From contig SVTK01000005.1 of NCBI GenBank assembly GCA_015063805.1, positions 62,001 through 126,000 on the forward strand: DNA of 64,000 nt, given 5' to 3'. This document shows positions 59,858 through 64,000 of the stretch, in pieces (the first letter of the stretch is position 1; each line of letters begins with the position of its first letter). The DNA comes from Oscillospiraceae bacterium. GTDB taxonomy: Bacteria; Bacillota; Clostridia; Oscillospirales; CAG-272. A model generated the notes under the pieces. That model had not been told where the DNA came from, made no database searches, and saw only the letters and a program-made list of their open reading frames with translations. The position numbers and the translations under genes were made by a program.

Positions 59858-61161
59858 GCGGAGTCTGGCCATACATCGTTATCATACTCATGCTGATGCT
59901 CTCGGCATTCTTCTCGGGCTCCGAGATTGCCTTCAACGCATCCAATAAAATGCGCCTCAAGAAGGCGGCGGAGGAGGGAAGCCGTACGGCCGACCTGGCC
60001 TACCGCATCAGCGAAAAGTTCACGGTGGCGCTTTCCGCCATCCTGATCGGCAACAACCTTGCCAACATCGCCGCTTCGTCGGCAACCACCCTGATCATCC
60101 TGGATGTGCTGGCTGTGCTGGGCATCACGGGGGGCAAGGGTGAGGCCATCGGTTCCACCGTGGCTACCGTCATCATGACGGTGATTATTCTCATCTTCGG
60201 TGAGATCGTGCCTAAGACCTTGTCCAAGCGTCACGCCAACACGGTGGTACGCTGGGTAGCGTATCCGATACGAATCCTCACGTTTATTCTCTTCCCCCTG
60301 GTGGGAATCGTGCAGCTGATCCTCAAAGGTCTGCGCCTGCTTTGGGGCCGTGACCGCAAGGAGGATGAGCCTACCGTGACCGAGGAGGAACTGTCCACCA
60401 TTATCGATACCGTTGAAGAAGAGGGCGTCATCGACGAGGAGCAGAGCGATCTGCTGCAGTCGGCCCTGGAACTCAACGAAACTACCCTGGAGGAGATCCT
60501 GATTCCCCGCATGAAGATGCTGGCCATCGATATCGAGGATGATTTCGAGGATATCATCAAGGTGGCCGACCAGTCGAAGTTTTCCCGTATCCCGGTTTAT
60601 TCCGGGAATACCGATAACATTATCGGTATCCTTTATCTGAATTATCTCTACCGTGAGTTGGTTGATTCGGACGGTGGAGAGATCGATATCCTCCCGCTTC
60701 TGATGAAGCCCTTCTTCCTGCACAAGTCCAAGAAGCTGCCGGCGGCCCTGGCCGAGATGCGCCAGCGTCAGGCTCATCTCGCCATTGTGGTGGATGAGTA
60801 CGGCGGGACCATGGGTATCGTCACCCTGGAGGATATCCTGGAGCAGATCGTGGGCGACATCTGGGACGAAACCGACGAGATCGTGGAGGAGTACACCAAG
60901 ACCGGTGAGAATACCTACGATGTCAACGGTGACATGAACGTTTGGGACTTCTTTGAACAGCTTGAGGTCAACGCCCGGGACTTCGAGTCCGACTATACCA
61001 CCGTGGGCGGCTGGGCCATCGAGATGCTGGACGCCTCTCCTCACGAGGGCGACAGCTTTACCTACAAAAATCTCTATATTATCGTCGCTGCCATGGACGA
61101 TATGCGGGTCACCCGCCTGTCCGTGGTGGTCAATCCCGTGGAGGATGAAGAAGACGAGTAA
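59854..61161 (+). CDS. CNNM/CorC-type transporter (DUF21-CBS), second copy
   Basis: 435 residues with GGAAGGAGG upstream. Same layout as the preceding gene: FSGSEIAFNASNKMRLK in the DUF21 domain, TEEELSTIIDTVEEEGVIDE before the CBS pair (near residue 180), then GTMGIVTLEDILEQIVGDIWDE, and a CorC_HlyC-type tail (FFEQLEVNARDFESDY). Probably works with or in place of the first copy in divalent-metal export; it could form a heterodimer. The start overlaps the first gene (ATGA), which points to coordinated, roughly equal expression. Confidence 0.93.
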   Translation: MSGVWPYIVIILMLMLSAFFSGSEIAFNASNKMRLKKAAEEGSRTADLAYRISEKFTVALSAILIGNNLANIAASSATTLIILDVLAVLGITGGKGEAIGSTVATVIMTVIILIFGEIVPKTLSKRHANTVVRWVAYPIRILTFILFPLVGIVQLILKGLRLLWGRDRKEDEPTVTEEELSTIIDTVEEEGVIDEEQSDLLQSALELNETTLEEILIPRMKMLAIDIEDDFEDIIKVADQSKFSRIPVYSGNTDNIIGILYLNYLYRELVDSDGGEIDILPLLMKPFFLHKSKKLPAALAEMRQRQAHLAIVVDEYGGTMGIVTLEDILEQIVGDIWDETDEIVEEYTKTGENTYDVNGDMNVWDFFEQLEVNARDFESDYTTVGGWAIEMLDASPHEGDSFTYKNLYIIVAAMDDMRVTRLSVVVNPVEDEEDE

Positions 61162-61173
61162 GCACTATGCAAG

Positions 61174-61209
61174 AAAAACCCCTGCAGTACAGGTACTGCA
61201 GGGGTTTTT
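61174..61209. terminator. Bidirectional terminator after the CNNM pair
   Basis: A 16-bp stem (61174-61189 with 61194-61209) with a CAGG loop and A-run/T-run sides; the converging gene stops at 61212. Confidence 0.93.
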
Positions 61210-61211
61210 CT

Positions 61212-64000
61212 TTATTCGGTTTTCTCGCGGTAAGTGCCCACAATGCGGTCCGCCGTGGACAGCACAAAGTCAAAGCTTTCGTTGGGGCGTACGGCGAAGG
61301 CCGATGCTACATCCCCTTCGCAGAGGAAGTAGACGATCCAATCGGAGGAACGAGCATTTTCTTTGATGGAGTAGATCATGCGGTAGAGGGGGATGCCGTT
61401 TACCTTCATCATTTCGCCGTCCTTGGCGGTAATGGCGAAGGGAGTACATCCCATGCTCTGCCAGAAGGCGGTGCCGTTTTCCAGCATATACGCGGCGAGC
61501 ATCGCGGGGGAAGTGGGCAGGGTATCGGTGTAGATGCGCCCGATGTCATTGCGCACATAGGAGGAGTACATCTGAGAGGTGTAGGTGCTCCGTTCCGGGA
61601 CCGATACGGTTTGAATCTCCCCCTTTACCCCGAAGTACTTCCAGCCGTCATAGGGGCCGAACCGCTCATCCTCGGCGTAATAGCGCGTGGGGTTCTCGCC
61701 GGCAAAATCGGGGGGCTGCTGTTCCGGCGGCAGGAGGAAATACAGATCCAGCGTGAGGGTGGAAGGCATACCGCCCAGAGCCGCAGTCAGCGTGGTATAG
61801 ATGTTGGGGGTGCAGAGTGCATCCACATCCAAGGGGAAATTGCGCAGGGACACAATGGACTGCAGGGTCTCCTTCGGAATATCGAAGTGGTCTACCACCT
61901 CCGGAATGCTCCAGAACTGGGTGCGGTTAATCGAGAATTGCACACCGTCCGCCAGCACACCGATGCTGCGGGCCTTTTCCATTACCCATGCGTTGAGTTC
62001 GCTGGGGTGATGTTCGGTCAGGTATGAGACGATGGCCCGTTTGACAACGCACAGATTGCGTTCCAAATTCAGGGTATCTACCCGCTCCTGCCCCGAGGTA
62101 TAATAGGCTTCGATCTCGGCATCGCTGCCATGGAAGAGAATTTCCAGATTGTAATCCCCGCCGTAGACGAGGGAGGGATCGTGCAGGAACATCTCCTCGA
62201 ACTTTGATTCGGAAATATCGAAATCCCGGATGAACTGCACGACATTGGGGCCGCAGGGAGTATTGCCCGTCTGCGTCTTCCGCCAATCGTTGAACTGACT
62301 TTCTCCTACCATGTTGATCAGCAGGCTTGGGAAGTTATGGTAGGCCGAGTAATAATAGTTCGGGGAGAGGGCGATATAATGTGCGCAGTATCCCTCCTCG
62401 GTGGGGGTCTGCAGCGTAGTTTCCTCCGGTTCTGCCGTGGTGGCAGGGGGAGAGACGGTGACGGGCGGGGTGGTGGTCCCGGTGCTTGCCGCCGATGCAG
62501 GAAGCGTGAAACTCACTACGCAGGGGAATCGGGGCGGTACGGTACAGGGACCCAGACGGGTGTCCCCGAAGGGCTCGTTGTCGCTGAAGCGCGGATAGGC
62601 AAACATCCCGCCGGAAGCCCCCACCAGGCTGCTGATGACGTAGGAGGAGCTGTTGTCGTCGCGAATGGCGACGGTAATGCCGCTGCCGTCGGGCTTGAGG
62701 GCCTGCCATACATGGTAGTGGGAATCCCCTGCGGCGGCATAGCTGAACATGAGGGTGTGATTGGCCAGGGTCAGGGCAGTGTAGCCATGGTCATCGCCGT
62801 ATTTCTTCACCAGATAGCTGACAATGGTTTTATATTCCGCGGCGAGCTTGGCACGGACGGTATCGGTTAACAGAGCGTGGATTTTCTCCCCGGCGGAGAT
62901 GGTCACGGTGCCGAAGTCGGTGGCCATGGTATAGAGATACACTGAGGCGGGGAGGAAAATGATCAGAGGACAGGGGAAGAGGTTGCCGCTGTTGCTGATG
63001 CGAAGGACGGCATCCCCAGCACCCAGGGGAAGAATCCCCGAGTCGAGACAGTGGATATCGGCGACAATGTAGTCGGCACCTCCCGGCTTCATGGCCATAA
63101 GGATGCCGGCACCGCCGGTCTTTTCGGCGGACCAAACGCTGGTGTAGTCTCCAAATACCGCGGTGGTCAGGGTGATGGTGGTGAAGTTGTGATTCTGTCC
63201 GTAGGTGCGGGTGAGATAGTTGATGACAGAGGTGTATTCAGCGGCCACGCGGGACTTGGTGTTCTCATCCATCAGCCCCGAAACATCCTGCGCGGCGGTG
63301 TAGGGCGGCAGATTGGTCTGGGGGAGAGGGGCGGTATCAGGGGTAGGATCGAGCTCAATCTGTACCGTGGCCTGCCCCGTCAGCTTGACCTCGTACTGCT
63401 CGTTTTTCACAAACCATACGTTTTGATTGAAGAGGGGCGCGGGATTCTCGGCGGCAGAGGCGTTGTAGTCGGTATCCCCCAGCACGGTGCCCTTATCGCC
63501 GTTGAGAATCTCGTACCATGCTGCGGCAAGTGCGCGATAGGGGGCGACGGCCTTGGCGTGGTACATCTGCCCGCCGCCTGCCTGCATGGCGATCAAAATC
63601 GATTCATAGCTGCTGTACTGGATCTCCCACACGCTGTCCATGCGCTTTCCGTTGATGACGATTTGCTCGGGGCGAAGGGTGTACTGCCCGTATTTGTGAT
63701 CCTTGCCGTACAGCTGTTCCAGCACATAGTCGATGGCGGCGTACTCACTGCCCAGGCGGGACACGGTGCCGGCCGAGAAGTCGGGATCGGTGAGGGGTGT
63801 CCAGCAGTGCAGGGTGGGGAGGTCGTTGTGGATGGTATAGTAATATGCGGCCTTCAGGGAGCGCATAAAGAGATTGCTCTCGGGATCCATAGAAGCTCCG
63901 GTTTCGTTGGAGAGGGAGAAGCAGAGGCAGGGCTCGGCGGCATCGCCGGTGTCACCCACCGTGCCGATGAGATCGGAGCGATCCACCTGCTGGTCTACAT
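61212..64000 (-). CDS. Giant protein with three related repeats, 5' end beyond the window
   Basis: At least 929 residues; the frame is open to the edge, so the N-terminus (and any signal peptide) is missing. Counting from a GTG at 63986, three related units occur near residues 77-150, 245-320 and 378-455. Each starts with EYxxIxxYL and a YGxxHxY motif (for example AEYTSVINYLTRTYGQNHNF, then AEYKTIVSYLVKKYGDDHGY). A Thr/Pro linker (about 505-530) leads to a C-terminal half of about 400 residues with PNYYYSAYHNFPSLLINMV near its start. No family was recognised. It is probably extracellular, judging from the linker and the Tyr/Trp content. Confidence 0.7.
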   Translation of the reverse strand, partial: VDQQVDRSDLIGTVGDTGDAAEPCLCFSLSNETGASMDPESNLFMRSLKAAYYYTIHNDLPTLHCWTPLTDPDFSAGTVSRLGSEYAAIDYVLEQLYGKDHKYGQYTLRPEQIVINGKRMDSVWEIQYSSYESILIAMQAGGGQMYHAKAVAPYRALAAAWYEILNGDKGTVLGDTDYNASAAENPAPLFNQNVWFVKNEQYEVKLTGQATVQIELDPTPDTAPLPQTNLPPYTAAQDVSGLMDENTKSRVAAEYTSVINYLTRTYGQNHNFTTITLTTAVFGDYTSVWSAEKTGGAGILMAMKPGGADYIVADIHCLDSGILPLGAGDAVLRISNSGNLFPCPLIIFLPASVYLYTMATDFGTVTISAGEKIHALLTDTVRAKLAAEYKTIVSYLVKKYGDDHGYTALTLANHTLMFSYAAAGDSHYHVWQALKPDGSGITVAIRDDNSSSYVISSLVGASGGMFAYPRFSDNEPFGDTRLGPCTVPPRFPCVVSFTLPASAASTGTTTPPVTVSPPATTAEPEETTLQTPTEEGYCAHYIALSPNYYYSAYHNFPSLLINMVGESQFNDWRKTQTGNTPCGPNVVQFIRDFDISESKFEEMFLHDPSLVYGGDYNLEILFHGSDAEIEAYYTSGQERVDTLNLERNLCVVKRAIVSYLTEHHPSELNAWVMEKARSIGVLADGVQFSINRTQFWSIPEVVDHFDIPKETLQSIVSLRNFPLDVDALCTPNIYTTLTAALGGMPSTLTLDLYFLLPPEQQPPDFAGENPTRYYAEDERFGPYDGWKYFGVKGEIQTVSVPERSTYTSQMYSSYVRNDIGRIYTDTLPTSPAMLAAYMLENGTAFWQSMGCTPFAITAKDGEMMKVNGIPLYRMIYSIKENARSSDWIVYFLCEGDVASAFAVRPNESFDFVLSTADRIVGTYREKTE

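Noticed and set aside
58559..61044. Minus-strand open frames opposite the CNNM pair
   Set aside because: Both strands cannot be coding with equal support; the sense strand has complete DUF21-CBS proteins.
1..64000. CRISPR array, IS element, prophage or rRNA genes
   Set aside because: No spaced direct repeats, transposase, integrase, phage structural gene or rRNA sequence was recognised on either strand.

Overview
The window reads as a chromosomal segment of an anaerobic, moderately GC-rich member of the Bacillota, most likely class Clostridia (Oscillospirales-type; family not resolvable from the sequence alone). The reasons are a WalRK-like two-component operon followed by YycH/YycI-like genes, an SLH-domain surface protein, the ylxM-ffh-rpsP-khpA order, a DXP isoprenoid gene (dxs), strong AGGAGG-type ribosome binding sites, and many sigma-A promoters with near-consensus hexamers and 17-bp spacers. 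No prophage, IS element, CRISPR array or rRNA operon is visible. One tRNA gene (Thr, CGT) is present. Genes are tightly packed, and no stretch longer than 300 bases lacks a gene.

Layout. 1-6.1 kb: a cut-off GH106-like glycosidase, an AraC regulator and a divergent large secreted protein. 6.1-8.1 kb: glutamine-dependent NAD synthetase. 8.2-13.9 kb: a leftward run of a hydrolase, an acyltransferase, a zinc-ribbon membrane protein, RNase HI, a GNAT/DUF2156-like protein and a lipoprotein. 14-16.6 kb: galT and two small membrane proteins. 16.7-30.9 kb: a rightward envelope block with an RluD-type pseudouridine synthase, a DUF3810 metallopeptidase, a degenerate polysaccharide deacetylase, WalR, WalK, two YycH/YycI-like membrane proteins, MurA, an SLH-transglutaminase protein, MurJ, a glycosyltransferase and a barstar-like protein. 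31-34.3 kb: nucleoside hydrolase, an ECF sigma factor with a membrane partner, and a flavin reductase.

34.4-36.3 kb is visibly AT-richer and holds a LysR regulator divergent from a SemiSWEET-like small membrane protein and an SGNH-like protein, probably acquired by transfer. 36.5-41.5 kb: xylulokinase and ThuA, then a GntR-ABC transporter operon with a perfect operator over its promoter, a DtxR/MntR regulator and tRNA-Thr. 41.5-51.2 kb: rsmA, a glycolipid glucosyltransferase operon, a pyrophosphatase, an unknown gene pair, glpK, an AlkZ-like protein and ldh. 51.2-58.3 kb: proX, an unknown gene, the SRP/ribosomal operon, two paralogous HTH-membrane proteins and dxs. 58.5-64 kb: two overlapping CNNM/CorC-type transporters and a cut-off giant repeat protein.

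The most coherent functional theme is envelope synthesis and its surveillance: precursor synthesis (MurA), lipid II export (MurJ), wall stress signalling (WalRK plus accessory membrane proteins), surface anchoring (SLH), glycolipid synthesis (UgtP-like) and isoprenoid supply (Dxs). I see no clear novel defence or mobile system. The best unexplained material is the AT-rich LysR/SemiSWEET/SGNH island, the rsmA leader that runs antisense through the tRNA gene, face-to-face promoters at 46.0 kb, the unknown gene pair at 46.1-47.5 kb, and the large repeat protein at the right edge.
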